A DNA stretch of 38,786 bases from Bacillus taeanensis (GTDB lineage Bacteria; Bacillota; Bacilli; Bacillales; UBA6769). Each line of letters begins with the position of its first letter. The stretch's first letter is position 1. The notes below the pieces were generated by a model. That model did no database searches, was not told the origin of the DNA, and saw nothing but the letters and a program-made list of their open reading frames with translations. The stretch covers positions 1 through 38,786 of the forward strand of contig NZ_QOCW01000036.1 of the NCBI RefSeq assembly GCF_003318295.1, read 5' to 3'. Positions 7,896 to 16,365 of this stretch are shown here, piece after piece. Position numbers and translations under genes: made by a program.

Positions 7896-9702
7896 ACCTT
7901 TCCAATATAAACGTATTTCAGTAAAAGAAAACCTTAAAATAGAGAGTAAGAAAGGAAAAGCTAAAAACCAGCTTCAAACATTAAAGAAAATATGGACATA
8001 TCTCTCAGAGAAAAAGGGGATGCTGACGCTCGTTTTTATGATGGTTGTAATCAGCTCAGGACTTGCACTTCTTGGACCCTTTTTAATTGGTAAAGCGATT
8101 GATGAGTATATTGTTACGAAAGACAGCAGCGGCTTTCTTACATTGCTAATAAGCTTAGGAGCTGTGTATGTTTTCTACTCGGTATCGCTTATTTTACAGA
8201 GATTTTGGATGATTTCCATTGCACAAACGACTGTTTACAACATGCGTACAGACTTAATTCAAAAATTACATAAGCTGCCGATAGCATTTTTTGATAAACG
8301 ACAGCACGGCGAATTAATGAGCAGAGTAACAAATGATATTGAAAATGTCAGCGCTACACTAAACAGCTCAATGATTCAAATTTTTTCAAGCGTGTTAACA
8401 CTTGTTGGGACCATTTCAATGATGATTTGGCTTAGTCCGCTTTTAACGGTGGTTACATTAGTTGTTCTTCCATTGATGATTTTTGGAATGAAGTGGATTA
8501 CAAAACGGACTGGAAAACTGTTTAAGGAACAGCAGCACCATCTCGGCGAGTTAAACAGTTTTATTGAAGAAACCATTTCAGGTCAGCGAATCGTTAAGAC
8601 GTTTTCACAAGAGCAAAAAGTTATTTCTGAGTTTATGGTAAAAAGTGAAAACCTAAAAGGAGCCGCGTTTTGGGCCCAAACCATTTCAGGATTTATTCCA
8701 AAGCTGATGAACGTATTAAATTATTTAAGTTTCGCCCTTATTGCGCTTATCGGCGGGATATTCGCTTTAAAAGGCTACATTACAATTGGGGTGATTGTGG
8801 TTTTCATTGAATATTCACGACAGTTTACATGGCCTTTAAATGATCTTGCTAACCAGTTTAACACGCTGTTGTCCGCTATTGCTGGAGCGGAACGAGTATT
8901 TGAAGTGATGGAGGAGGAAGAAGAAAAGCAGAATGAAAAAGAGATAGTAGAGTTTGAAGAGCTAAAAGGAAATGTTTTCTTTTCAAATGTATCCTTTTCT
9001 TATGAAAAAGAAGGAAATACGGTTTCTAATCTAAGCTTTCGCGCTGATTGTGGAGAGACAGTGGCACTTGTTGGCCCAACTGGTGCTGGAAAAACGACCG
9101 TGATTAATTTGCTGTCTCGTTTTTATGATCCAGACAGCGGTATGATTTCGATTGATGGTTATAATATTACAAACATTAAGCGGGAAAGTTTAAGAAAACA
9201 TATGGGCTTTGTTCTCCAAGATCCGTTTTTATTTCAAGGAACGATTAAGGAAAATATTCGTTACGGGAAACTTGATGCATCAGATAAAGAAGTAGAAGCA
9301 GCAGCAAAGCTTGCTAATGCGCATTCATTTATAATGAAACTTCCAGAAGGATATAATACGCTTTTAAAACAAAATGGAAGCGGCATTAGTCAAGGACAAA
9401 AGCAGCTTCTTTCGATTGCGAGGGTGATTCTAGCTAATCCATCACTATTAATTTTAGATGAAGCAACGAGTAGTATTGATACCGTTACCGAAGTTCAAAT
9501 TCAAGAAGCGCTTCAGCGGTTAATGAATGGAAGAACGAGCTTTGTTATCGCCCACCGATTAAATACGATTCAACGAGCAGACCGTATTCTTGTGTTAGAT
9601 GAAGGTCATATTATTGAACAAGGTTCACACAAAGAGTTATTAAACCAACAGGGATTTTATGCAGCGTTGTACCATAGTCAGCTAACAAAAACTTCATCAT
9701 AA
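7876..9702 (+). CDS. yfiC: Heterodimeric ABC exporter subunit with catalytic site (YfiC-like)
   Basis: The 608-residue product starts at ATG 7876 (MFKELTKPF), with AGGGGCGGG upstream; the frame is open further left, but that part overlaps yfiB and has no SD. The transmembrane domain spans about residues 40-350. The ATPase domain has Walker A GPTGAGKTT (about 399), Q-loop VLQDPFLF, Walker B LLILDEATSSID with the catalytic Glu, and the switch His in VIAHRLNTI. The signature is ISQGQKQ rather than LSGGQ, the complementary defect to that of its partner, so only one of the two composite ATP sites should hydrolyse. Membrane-located and translationally coupled to the upstream subunit. Confidence 0.87.
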   Translation: MFKELTKPFQYKRISVKENLKIESKKGKAKNQLQTLKKIWTYLSEKKGMLTLVFMMVVISSGLALLGPFLIGKAIDEYIVTKDSSGFLTLLISLGAVYVFYSVSLILQRFWMISIAQTTVYNMRTDLIQKLHKLPIAFFDKRQHGELMSRVTNDIENVSATLNSSMIQIFSSVLTLVGTISMMIWLSPLLTVVTLVVLPLMIFGMKWITKRTGKLFKEQQHHLGELNSFIEETISGQRIVKTFSQEQKVISEFMVKSENLKGAAFWAQTISGFIPKLMNVLNYLSFALIALIGGIFALKGYITIGVIVVFIEYSRQFTWPLNDLANQFNTLLSAIAGAERVFEVMEEEEEKQNEKEIVEFEELKGNVFFSNVSFSYEKEGNTVSNLSFRADCGETVALVGPTGAGKTTVINLLSRFYDPDSGMISIDGYNITNIKRESLRKHMGFVLQDPFLFQGTIKENIRYGKLDASDKEVEAAAKLANAHSFIMKLPEGYNTLLKQNGSGISQGQKQLLSIARVILANPSLLILDEATSSIDTVTEVQIQEALQRLMNGRTSFVIAHRLNTIQRADRILVLDEGHIIEQGSHKELLNQQGFYAALYHSQLTKTSS

Positions 9703-9780
9703 ACATAACAGAAATTCTTATATGGTAAGGCTCTCTTTTTTTAGCATCATGTTTTTGTAAAAAAGAAAGGATATTGTTAT

Positions 9781-9827
9781 AAAAAACGAATCATAACAAA
9801 AATTATTGTTTATATTGTTCGTTTTTT
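9781..9827 (+). promoter_or_regulatory. Possible PurR operator (paired PurBoxes) upstream of purT
   Basis: AAAAAACGAA (9781-9790) and TTCGTTTTTT (9818-9827) are perfect inverted arms. The CGAA and TTCG cores are 27 bases apart, close to the arrangement of Bacillus PurR operators, and lie just upstream of the purT promoter. The AT-rich arms could alternatively form a weak terminator for the ABC genes. Confidence 0.4.
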
Positions 9828-9842
9828 AGCGTTTTTTGAATC

Positions 9843-9871
9843 TTGAAAAACTCAATATTGTAAGTTATTAT
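9843..9871 (+). promoter_or_regulatory. Sigma-A promoter of purT
   Basis: TTGAAA (9843-9848), 17-base spacer, TATTAT (9866-9871). Predicted start near 9878, giving a leader of about 25 bases. Confidence 0.65.
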
Positions 9872-9903
9872 GATGCAATAGATGATAATAAGGGGGATTA
9901 TAG

Positions 9904-11088
9904 ATGTACGGGTACGGAGCACCATATGGGGAAAATGCAAAAAAGATTATGCTGTTAGGATCAGGTGAATTAGGAAAGGAAGTTGTTCTTGAAGCACAGC
10001 GCTTAGGAGTCGAGACAATTGCTGTTGATAGTTATGAAAACGCGCCAGCAACGCAGGTTGCCCACCGTTATCATGTAATTGATATGTTAGACGGAAATGC
10101 GCTTCGCCATGTCATTGAAGCAGAAAAGCCTGATTTAATTGTTCCAGAAGTAGAAGCGATTGCGACAGAAACATTAATTGAACTTGAACAAGAAGGGTTT
10201 CACGTTGTACCGACTGCTAATGCGACAAATTTAACGATGGATCGTGAAGGCATTCGCCGCTTAGCGAGTGAAGAGCTTGACCTGCCAACTGCAAAATATG
10301 CGTTTGCGAATACGTTAGAAGAATTAAAAGCTGCTGTTGAAGAAATCGGGACACCTTGTGTTATTAAGCCAATCATGAGTTCATCTGGAAAAGGACAAAG
10401 TATTTGCCGCTCAATAGATGATATTGAAAGCTCATGGAATGAAGCGGTTGAAGGTGGACGTGGAAAAAAAGCGCGCGTTATTGTTGAAGAATTTATTAAG
10501 TTTGATTCCGAAATTACCCTTTTAACCGTTCGTTCTGTTTCTGGTACTTCCTATTGTGCTCCAATTGGACATGTGCAGGAGGATGGGGATTACATTGAAT
10601 CATGGCAGCCGCACTTTATGACAGAGAAGCAAATAGAGGAAGCGGAAAGTATCGCGAAAAAAGTAACCGATGCTCTTGGGGGATACGGCCTGTTTGGTGT
10701 AGAATTATTTTTAACGTCTAATGGTGTTTATTTTAGTGAAGTATCACCAAGGCCTCATGATACGGGGATGGTTACACTTGCAACACAAGATCTGTCTGAA
10801 TTTGCGCTTCATGTGCGCGCGATTTTAGGCTTCCCAATTCCATCGATTCGTCTTCATACACCTGGTGCAAGCCGTACGATCAAAGCATGGAAAGAAACAG
10901 AACAGTATCAGATTAGTGGAGTAGAAGAGAGTTTAGCAATCCCTCATACGCAAGTAAGAGTGTTCGGAAAACCAAAAACAAAAGTTGGCCGCCGCATGGC
11001 TGTTGTGCTTCACAGCGCAGAAACAGTAGAGGAAGCACGAGAAAATGCAAAAGAGGCGGCTTCTAAAATTAAGATTATCCACGATTAA
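9904..11088 (+). CDS. purT: Formate-dependent phosphoribosylglycinamide formyltransferase
   Basis: 394 residues from ATG 9904 (SD AAGGGGG). PurT makes formyl-GAR from GAR, formate and ATP, replacing the folate-dependent PurN step of purine synthesis in the cytosol. The N-terminal nucleotide-fold strand [13 protein letters not shown] (about 15-27), the PEVEAIATE loop, and the ATP-grasp domain with [17 protein letters not shown] and the metal/ATP loop [23 protein letters not shown] are all diagnostic of PurT. Length matches the family (about 385-395). It stands alone, with its own promoter and a possible PurR site, rather than in the pur operon, as is usual. Confidence 0.95.
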   Translation: MYGYGAPYGENAKKIMLLGSGELGKEVVLEAQRLGVETIAVDSYENAPATQVAHRYHVIDMLDGNALRHVIEAEKPDLIVPEVEAIATETLIELEQEGFHVVPTANATNLTMDREGIRRLASEELDLPTAKYAFANTLEELKAAVEEIGTPCVIKPIMSSSGKGQSICRSIDDIESSWNEAVEGGRGKKARVIVEEFIKFDSEITLLTVRSVSGTSYCAPIGHVQEDGDYIESWQPHFMTEKQIEEAESIAKKVTDALGGYGLFGVELFLTSNGVYFSEVSPRPHDTGMVTLATQDLSEFALHVRAILGFPIPSIRLHTPGASRTIKAWKETEQYQISGVEESLAIPHTQVRVFGKPKTKVGRRMAVVLHSAETVEEARENAKEAASKIKIIHD

Positions 11089-11134
11089 TTTTTTAGAAAA
11101 AAGCTTATAATTTTCAAAAAAAACCCTAATTGTT

Positions 11135-11163
11135 TTGCTTTTTTGTGTAGAACATGATATAGT
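11135..11163 (+). promoter_or_regulatory. Sigma-A promoter of the csp leader
   Basis: TTGCTT (11135-11140), 17-base spacer, TATAGT (11158-11163). It sets a start near 11170, about 170 bases before the csp ATG, the kind of long 5' leader typical of cold-shock genes. Confidence 0.6.
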
Positions 11164-11169
11164 AACTTT

Positions 11170-11264
11170 AAACCATTTTACTTTTTAATACTATAGAGAT
11201 TTAAGTAAGCTGTAACTTCAAGGGGATAGCAAGGTTAAATCTCCTTAGAGGTTACAGCTTTTTT
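11170..11264 (+). ncRNA. Structured leader or small RNA ending in a long hairpin, upstream of csp
   Basis: From the predicted start the RNA reaches a hairpin of about 20 bp: AAGCTGTAACTTC (11207-11219) pairs with GAGGTTACAGCTT (11248-11260), and AAGGGGA (11220-11226) pairs with TCTCCTT inside it, leaving a loop of about 14 bases. Four T residues follow (11261-11264). It can act as a terminator, giving a small RNA of about 95 nt or an attenuated csp leader. It could also simply be a late terminator for purT. A second small hairpin, TGTAC/GTACA (11308-11322), sits just upstream of the csp SD. Confidence 0.45.
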
Positions 11265-11341
11265 AATGAACTGTAGTTAAAAAGATAAAATGGTGGAAAA
11301 AATGAACATGTACGACAGGTACAATTTAGGAGGATTTATCA

Positions 11342-11542
11342 ATGCAAAACGGTAAAGTAAAATGGTTTAACGCTGAAAAAGGTTTTGGATTTATCGAAGT
11401 TGAAGGTGGAGATGACGTATTCGTACACTTCTCAGCTATTCAATCTGAAGGTTTCAAAACTTTAGAAGAAGGTCAAGAAGTTGAATTCGAAATCGTTGAA
11501 GGCAACCGCGGACCTCAAGCTGCTAACGTAACTAAAAAATAA
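11342..11542 (+). CDS. csp: Cold-shock protein (CspB/CspC family)
   Basis: 66 residues, the standard length of the family, from ATG 11342 with SD AGGAGG. The fold is a single five-stranded OB barrel carrying RNP1 KGFGFIEV and RNP2 VFVHFSA, which bind single-stranded RNA. It starts with [15 protein letters not shown], the family's usual opening. It acts as an RNA chaperone in the cytosol. The long leader suggests post-transcriptional cold control, as known for Bacillus csp genes. I cannot tell which paralogue (B, C or D) this is. Confidence 0.97.
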   Translation: MQNGKVKWFNAEKGFGFIEVEGGDDVFVHFSAIQSEGFKTLEEGQEVEFEIVEGNRGPQAANVTKK

Positions 11543-11553
11543 TGAAACTCACT

Positions 11554-11582
11554 GAGAAGGGAATTTTCCCTTCTCTTTTTTT
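11554..11582 (+). terminator. Terminator of csp
   Basis: GAGAAGGGAA (11554-11563) / TTCCCTTCTC (11566-11575) with a 2-base nominal loop, followed by a run of T. Confidence 0.9.
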
Positions 11583-11621
11583 ATAGTCTTTTTAGCATTC
11601 TTTTTGTTTTTGCTTCATGAT

Positions 11622-13616
11622 TTAAAGTGTTTGACCGGAAGTTTGCCGCTGCAGCTGATTTTTATTCTCTTTTTTAATCGTATATTGAAGAACAAGCAAT
11701 GCGATAAAAAGTCCTAAACCAATCATATCTGAGGCACCTTCTGGATAAATAAGCAGCAGACCTGCTCCAAAAGCTAAAATACGTTCAAACCAGTACATAT
11801 TCCTTATCCAATGTCCAATCATTCCCGCTCCAATCGCAATCATTCCGGCGAGTGATGTAAAGATTACCCATAATGTTTGAGACCATGTTGTATCAATCAT
11901 CATAAGCTCGGGAGAAAGGACAAATATATACGGGATAATAAAGGCGGCAATGGCAAGTCTTGCTGAATTCACTCCGGTTCGTAAGGGATCCCCTCCTGAG
12001 ACGCCTGCTGCTGCAAATGCGGCAAGAGCAACCGGCGGGGTAATATCAGCCACAATTCCGAAGTAAAATACAAACATATGAGCAGATAGCTCAGGAACAT
12101 TTAATAGGATTAGAGCTGGCGCCGCAATTGTAGAAGTAATGACATAGTTTGCAGTGGTTGGTGACCCCATTCCAAGAATTAAAGAAGCGATCATTGTAAA
12201 AAACAATGTTAGCAGAAGAATTCCGCTTGAAAGATCGACAAGACCGTTCGCAAGTTTTAAACCAAGACCTGTTACTGTTACAACTCCGACAATGATTCCA
12301 GCAGCTGCTGTGGCAGCAGCAACGCTAAGAGCGGTGCGAGCACCATTTATAAGTGCTTCCACAATGTCTTTAGGACTCATCCGTGTTTCTTTATGAATGG
12401 CACTTATAAGAACTGAAGCTAAAATGGCGAGCAGGGCGGATCTTGTCACACTATAGCCTGACATTAATAGGAAAATCACTAACAGAAGCGGGGTTAAAAG
12501 GTAAATTTTCTTTAGGACTTCTTTACGGTTAGGCATTTCGTCTTTGGAAAGACCTCTTAAGCCAATTTTTTTTGCTTGAAAGTGTGTCATAATCCAAATG
12601 CCTGTAAAATAAAGTAGGGCCGGAATAGCAGCAGCCTTTGCTATATCCCAGTAGGAAATACCGCCAATAAATTCAACCATTATAAAGGCTGCTGCTCCCA
12701 TAATCGGCGGCATAATCTGACCGCCGGTGGAAGCGGCTGCTTCGACGGCCCCTGCAAATTCTTTGCGATAACCGAGCTTTTTCATCATTGGGATTGTAAA
12801 TGAACCAGATGTTACAACGTTAGCGACAGAGCTCCCGGAAATAGTTCCCTGCAGAGCGCTTGAGAAGATTGCAACCTTAGCTGGTCCTCCTACACTTCTT
12901 CCGGCAATTGTAATTGCTAGATCATTGAAGTATTGGCCAATCCCTGTTTTAACAAGAAATGATCCAAATAAAAGAAAGAGGAAAATAAATTCTGCGGATA
13001 CTTTAAGAGGTGTTCCAAGAATACCTTCTGTGGTAAAGAACATGGAACGAATAATGCGATCAATTCCAATTCCTCTATGCTGCAAAAAGCCCGGCATATA
13101 AGCACCGAAATGGGCATAAAGCAAAAAGACAGCTGCGATAATTGTAATCGGCAGTCCGACGACACGCCTTGTTGCTTCAAGAACGAGGATAATTGCAATT
13201 GCTCCGACTGTAAGATCAATTATTGTAAGACGGCCAACCCTCATTACCAGATCATCAATAAATAGAGGCCAGTAAGAACCAACAATGATGCTGAGTGCTG
13301 CAAGTAAACCGTCAAGCCAAGTAATTTGAAATCGTTGTTTAATAGAGTTGATTCTTGCCTTTTTGGAGGCAGGAAACAAAAGGAAAATAAGAGCTAGTGC
13401 AAAGCCAAGGTGGATTGAACGCTGTAATTGGGCTGTTAGGACACCAAAGATCGCTGTATAGAGCTGAAATAACGAAAAGCTTAGAAGGCCGAGTGCTGAA
13501 ATCCAGCCAAGTGTACCGTTTAACTTTCGATACCCGGCTTCTGGATCAAATTTTGCCATCAGCTTTTCTAGTTCTTCTTCGGTTAACTGTTCGTTTTTGA
13601 TCTCTTTTTCATTCAA
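11622..13616 (-). CDS. TRAP transporter fused permease (4TM/12TM, DctQM-type)
   Basis: About 664 residues. I place the start at TTG 13616 because AAAGGAG then lies about 9 bases upstream; the TTG at 13625 touches the SD. The N-terminal about 170 residues supply the small DctQ-like part and the rest is the large DctM-like permease. The permease carries family loops such as GSSVANVVTSGSFTIPMMKK, ASTGGQIMPPIMGAAAF and GMGSPTTANYV. About 15-18 hydrophobic helices. With the TAXI binding protein it takes up an organic acid, driven by an ion gradient. It is the last gene of a three-gene operon, overlapping the DUF1850 gene by 8 bases. Confidence 0.92.
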   Translation of the reverse strand: MNEKEIKNEQLTEEELEKLMAKFDPEAGYRKLNGTLGWISALGLLSFSLFQLYTAIFGVLTAQLQRSIHLGFALALIFLLFPASKKARINSIKQRFQITWLDGLLAALSIIVGSYWPLFIDDLVMRVGRLTIIDLTVGAIAIILVLEATRRVVGLPITIIAAVFLLYAHFGAYMPGFLQHRGIGIDRIIRSMFFTTEGILGTPLKVSAEFIFLFLLFGSFLVKTGIGQYFNDLAITIAGRSVGGPAKVAIFSSALQGTISGSSVANVVTSGSFTIPMMKKLGYRKEFAGAVEAAASTGGQIMPPIMGAAAFIMVEFIGGISYWDIAKAAAIPALLYFTGIWIMTHFQAKKIGLRGLSKDEMPNRKEVLKKIYLLTPLLLVIFLLMSGYSVTRSALLAILASVLISAIHKETRMSPKDIVEALINGARTALSVAAATAAAGIIVGVVTVTGLGLKLANGLVDLSSGILLLTLFFTMIASLILGMGSPTTANYVITSTIAAPALILLNVPELSAHMFVFYFGIVADITPPVALAAFAAAGVSGGDPLRTGVNSARLAIAAFIIPYIFVLSPELMMIDTTWSQTLWVIFTSLAGMIAIGAGMIGHWIRNMYWFERILAFGAGLLLIYPEGASDMIGLGLFIALLVLQYTIKKENKNQLQRQTSGQTL

Positions 13617-14211
13617 GGATTTCAACTCCTTTCATCATTTGCCATAACGTTACGTTCTTTACTTTAAGCCGTGTCCATGTCCCTGGTCCTGCAAATTCTT
13701 TAAAAGGTATTGCCTGTTTTTTATAAATAATAGTATGGTTGGCAATTACTCGCCCTACTCGTACATCAATGTAAGGAAAAGAAAGGTTCATATTAGAAAT
13801 GTAGTATTTTCCATTTTTATGGATAAAGCGTTCTTCTCCACTAGCGTTAGAAGGCATGCCGATTGCAAAATTTTCATATTCCAATTCAGATTGGATAATA
13901 TGGTCAGATGAGTTAATATGATAAGTTTCTATGACGGGGGTTAAATGAACAGAGTGTGTGTACATTATTTTAAACTGGTCGTTATGTTCAAGGCGTAAAA
14001 AGGCCAGAAGTTGTGCTGTGTCCTCATATTCGACTGCTAGTACTTTACAAAATGGGATGAGTGAAGACAAGGAAACAAAAAACAACATCATGATAAGTGG
14101 GATCATGATTCGTTGTATGGTCATTTCTTTAGGAAATATTGATATACGCCAAGGTATTTTCTCGGCGTATATCGGATCAGTTTTTTGGTTATTGGGAAAT
14201 TCCTTTTTCAT
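13609..14211 (-). CDS. DUF1850 protein of the TAXI-TRAP operon
   Basis: The start is ATG 14211, with GAAGAGG 8 bases upstream; a longer frame to 14355 has no SD and lies inside the binding-protein gene. 200 residues, with one membrane segment near the N-terminus (about residues 35-58, IMIPLIMMLFFVSLSSLIPF) and an exported domain. The core YTHSVHLTPVIETYHI is the DUF1850 hallmark (HSV..TPV.E). Members of this family regularly sit between TAXI receptors and fused TRAP permeases, so an accessory role in transport is likely, though no mechanism is known to me. It overlaps the upstream gene by 23 bases and the downstream one by 8. Confidence 0.85.
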   Translation of the reverse strand: MKKEFPNNQKTDPIYAEKIPWRISIFPKEMTIQRIMIPLIMMLFFVSLSSLIPFCKVLAVEYEDTAQLLAFLRLEHNDQFKIMYTHSVHLTPVIETYHINSSDHIIQSELEYENFAIGMPSNASGEERFIHKNGKYYISNMNLSFPYIDVRVGRVIANHTIIYKKQAIPFKEFAGPGTWTRLKVKNVTLWQMMKGVEILE

Positions 14212-15187
14212 CAAAATACCTCTTCGCCCCTGGATGCAGATCAATTCCAACGCCGTCAAGCGCTTTTTCTGCACTAATTTGTTCGCCTTTGGCGTGTTGA
14301 ATGCTAGCGATGTTGTCAAACAGCGCTTTTGTAATGTTGTATACCATGTCTTCACTTAAGTCTTGACGAGCAACAAGCATTGCCAGAACGGCAACTGTTT
14401 CAACCTCTTTGTCAAGCTGATATGTTCCTTGAGGAATCACATTCTTTGCATAATAAGGATATTTTTCTGCAAGCTCGTCTGCTTTATCGGCTGTAATTGG
14501 AATGATTTTCACTTCTTTTAGAGCAGATAGGCTTTCAACAGCCCCTGTTGGAGCACCGGCAGTAATAAAGGCTGCATCAATATTGCCATCCTGAATTCCT
14601 TCAGTTGATTCATCAAAGGCTAAATGCTGTGCCTTAATATCATCTTTAATAGAAATACCGTGAATTTCTAAAATTTGCTGGGCATTTGCGAATGTACCGC
14701 TGCCCGGAGCACCAACAGATACTGTTTTTCCTTTTAAATCTTCAACAGAGTTAATGCCGCTATCTTTTAATGTAACGATTTGAATTGTTTCTGGATATAA
14801 TGCTCCGATTGCTTGAATATTGTTAATGGCATGACCTTCAAACATTAGTGTACCTTCAGAAGCGTAATTGGCAATGTCTGTTTGGGTAAAGGCAAGATCC
14901 GCATCCCCATCGGCAAGTGTTTGCATATTTTCTACTGATGCACCAGATGATTGAGCTGTAATGTTTAAATCTGTTTCATTGGAGACAATTTTAGCGATTT
15001 CCCCTCCAAGCGGGTAATATGTACCGCCCGTGCCGCCGGTTAGAAGGCTTAAATCTTTATTTTCTTCTGTGACTTCACCTTCATTTTCATTTTCTGTGCC
15101 GCCGCTTTGTGTTCTACCACATGCGGCAAGAATCATAGATAGTACAAGCATTAATACAACAGTAATAAGGAAACGTTTGTTTTTCAT
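14189..15187 (-). CDS. TAXI-family TRAP transporter substrate-binding lipoprotein
   Basis: 332 residues from ATG 15187 (SD GGGGGAT). The N-terminus is a lipoprotein signal with lipobox LAAC, giving Cys23 as the lipid anchor, so the protein sits outside the membrane. LLTGGTGGTYYPLGGEIAKI at about residues 48-67 is the TAXI signature. DLKGKTVSVGAPGSGT and the FITAGAPTGAV hinge region follow. It captures the substrate, usually a dicarboxylate or amino-acid-like anion in this family, for the fused permease. First gene of the operon, overlapping DUF1850 by 23 bases. Substrate cannot be read. Confidence 0.93.
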   Translation of the reverse strand: MKNKRFLITVVLMLVLSMILAACGRTQSGGTENENEGEVTEENKDLSLLTGGTGGTYYPLGGEIAKIVSNETDLNITAQSSGASVENMQTLADGDADLAFTQTDIANYASEGTLMFEGHAINNIQAIGALYPETIQIVTLKDSGINSVEDLKGKTVSVGAPGSGTFANAQQILEIHGISIKDDIKAQHLAFDESTEGIQDGNIDAAFITAGAPTGAVESLSALKEVKIIPITADKADELAEKYPYYAKNVIPQGTYQLDKEVETVAVLAMLVARQDLSEDMVYNITKALFDNIASIQHAKGEQISAEKALDGVGIDLHPGAKRYFDEKGISQ

Positions 15188-15376
15188 ACAGATCCCCCTT
15201 TGTAAAAATATTGTAATCTATCGTTTTTATGGTACCACATAATAAAATTAAATAGTAGTTTTATGTTTTGAATAATTTAAATATTCTGTTTTTATAGGTA
15301 TGTTTGATGTTTCGATTAAAAATTTAAAATAAGAATATTTTGTAACGCAACACCAAACTAGGCTGCTGTACATAAA

Positions 15377-16276
15377 ATGAATGTACATTCGAGAGATGCT
15401 CTTAAAAGGAGGACATCATTTATTACAGGAGCTTCAGCTATTCTATTAGCGTATTTAACGATGCGAAAAGGAATTAGAAAAGCGAATGACCCGCTTATTG
15501 AAGAAGATTTAAAACAAATTCCAGGATATTCAGATCAGCATGGCGAGGGAGAAGCAAAAGAAGATTCTAAACCACTGTGGGGCAAACTGTTTGCTGTATT
15601 GGTGCCGCTTTCAATGCTTGCTGTCATGGTTTATATGATTTCAACGAAGGTAAGCGGAGGAAGAATGGGTGGATTTGAAGGTGGAGACGGCGCCGCATTT
15701 ATCGGCGGTGTTGCTGTATTACTTCTCTCATTTTCCACACTCACATCTGGAAAAAGTAAAGCACTGGACCGAATTAGCGACCATATAACCAACGGCTTTG
15801 TATTCGCCTTTAAAGCAATGGGACCTGTTATTCCGATCGCAGGATTTTTCTTTCTTGGAAGTGCTGATTTTTCTGGAAGTATTTTATCGCTTGGTGACAA
15901 AACGAGTCCAGCGTTTTTATTTGATCTTGTTCAAGCGTCGCAAACCATTCTTCCACAAAATATGGTATTATCCGCGTTTGGTATTTTAATTATTGGGATG
16001 ATTACGGGATTAGATGGATCAGGATTTTCCGGACTTCCGTTAACAGGGGCTTTATCAGGGGCGCTTGCTTCTAACAATATCGATCCGTCAACACTTGCGG
16101 CAATCGGGCAGATGGGATCAATTTGGACCGGCGGTGGAACGTTAATCGCATGGTCTTCGCTTGTAGCAGTTGCTGGTTTTTGCGGTGTGCCCGTGATGGA
16201 ACTCGTGCGTAAAAACTTTTTCCCGGTTATAATTGGGTTAATATTATCGACTATTGCGGCACTGTTTCTTTGGTAG
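15377..16276 (+). CDS. Integral membrane transporter-like protein, probably 5'-truncated
   Basis: 299 residues with about seven hydrophobic segments and a polar stretch (NDPLIEEDLKQIPGY) after the first. Late motifs are rich in Gly/Ser: GMITGLDGSGFSGLPLTGAL and GQMGSIWTGGGTLIAW resemble re-entrant substrate loops of large ion-coupled carriers. I do not recognise the family. The ATG at 15377 lacks an SD, an in-frame TAG lies at 15359-15361, and the protein opens in the middle of a basic loop. A nearby AAGGAGG (about 15408-15414) is inside the frame, but no ATG/GTG/TTG start follows it. It may therefore be the C-terminal part of a carrier that has lost its front half. Confidence 0.55.
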   Translation: MNVHSRDALKRRTSFITGASAILLAYLTMRKGIRKANDPLIEEDLKQIPGYSDQHGEGEAKEDSKPLWGKLFAVLVPLSMLAVMVYMISTKVSGGRMGGFEGGDGAAFIGGVAVLLLSFSTLTSGKSKALDRISDHITNGFVFAFKAMGPVIPIAGFFFLGSADFSGSILSLGDKTSPAFLFDLVQASQTILPQNMVLSAFGILIIGMITGLDGSGFSGLPLTGALSGALASNNIDPSTLAAIGQMGSIWTGGGTLIAWSSLVAVAGFCGVPVMELVRKNFFPVIIGLILSTIAALFLW

Positions 16277-16300
16277 AAGGGAATCTTTAGAATGACAATA

Positions 16301-16342
16301 TAAAGAGGCGTGAAGGAACGAAGCATCCTTTACGCCTCTTTA
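16301..16342. terminator. Bidirectional terminator
   Basis: A 17-bp stem (one G-T pair): TAAAGAGGCGTGAAGGA (16301-16317) with TCCTTTACGCCTCTTTA (16326-16342). It lies between the transporter-like gene and the opposing kinase gene. Confidence 0.85.
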
Positions 16343-16365
16343 CGAAGTCCTAAGTTAAATTAAAA

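Noticed and set aside
11289..11355. ATG-led frame across the csp start (MVEKMNMYDRYN...)
   Set aside because: No SD, overlaps the csp SD and start; more likely a non-coding leader containing a small hairpin.
14212..14355. Longer start for the DUF1850 protein
   Set aside because: The extra 48 codons lie inside the TAXI gene, have no SD, and the ATG at 14211 has GAAGAGG at proper spacing.
13958..14359. 133-codon plus-strand ORF over the DUF1850/TAXI overlap
   Set aside because: Antisense to two well-supported overlapping genes; no SD and no motif.
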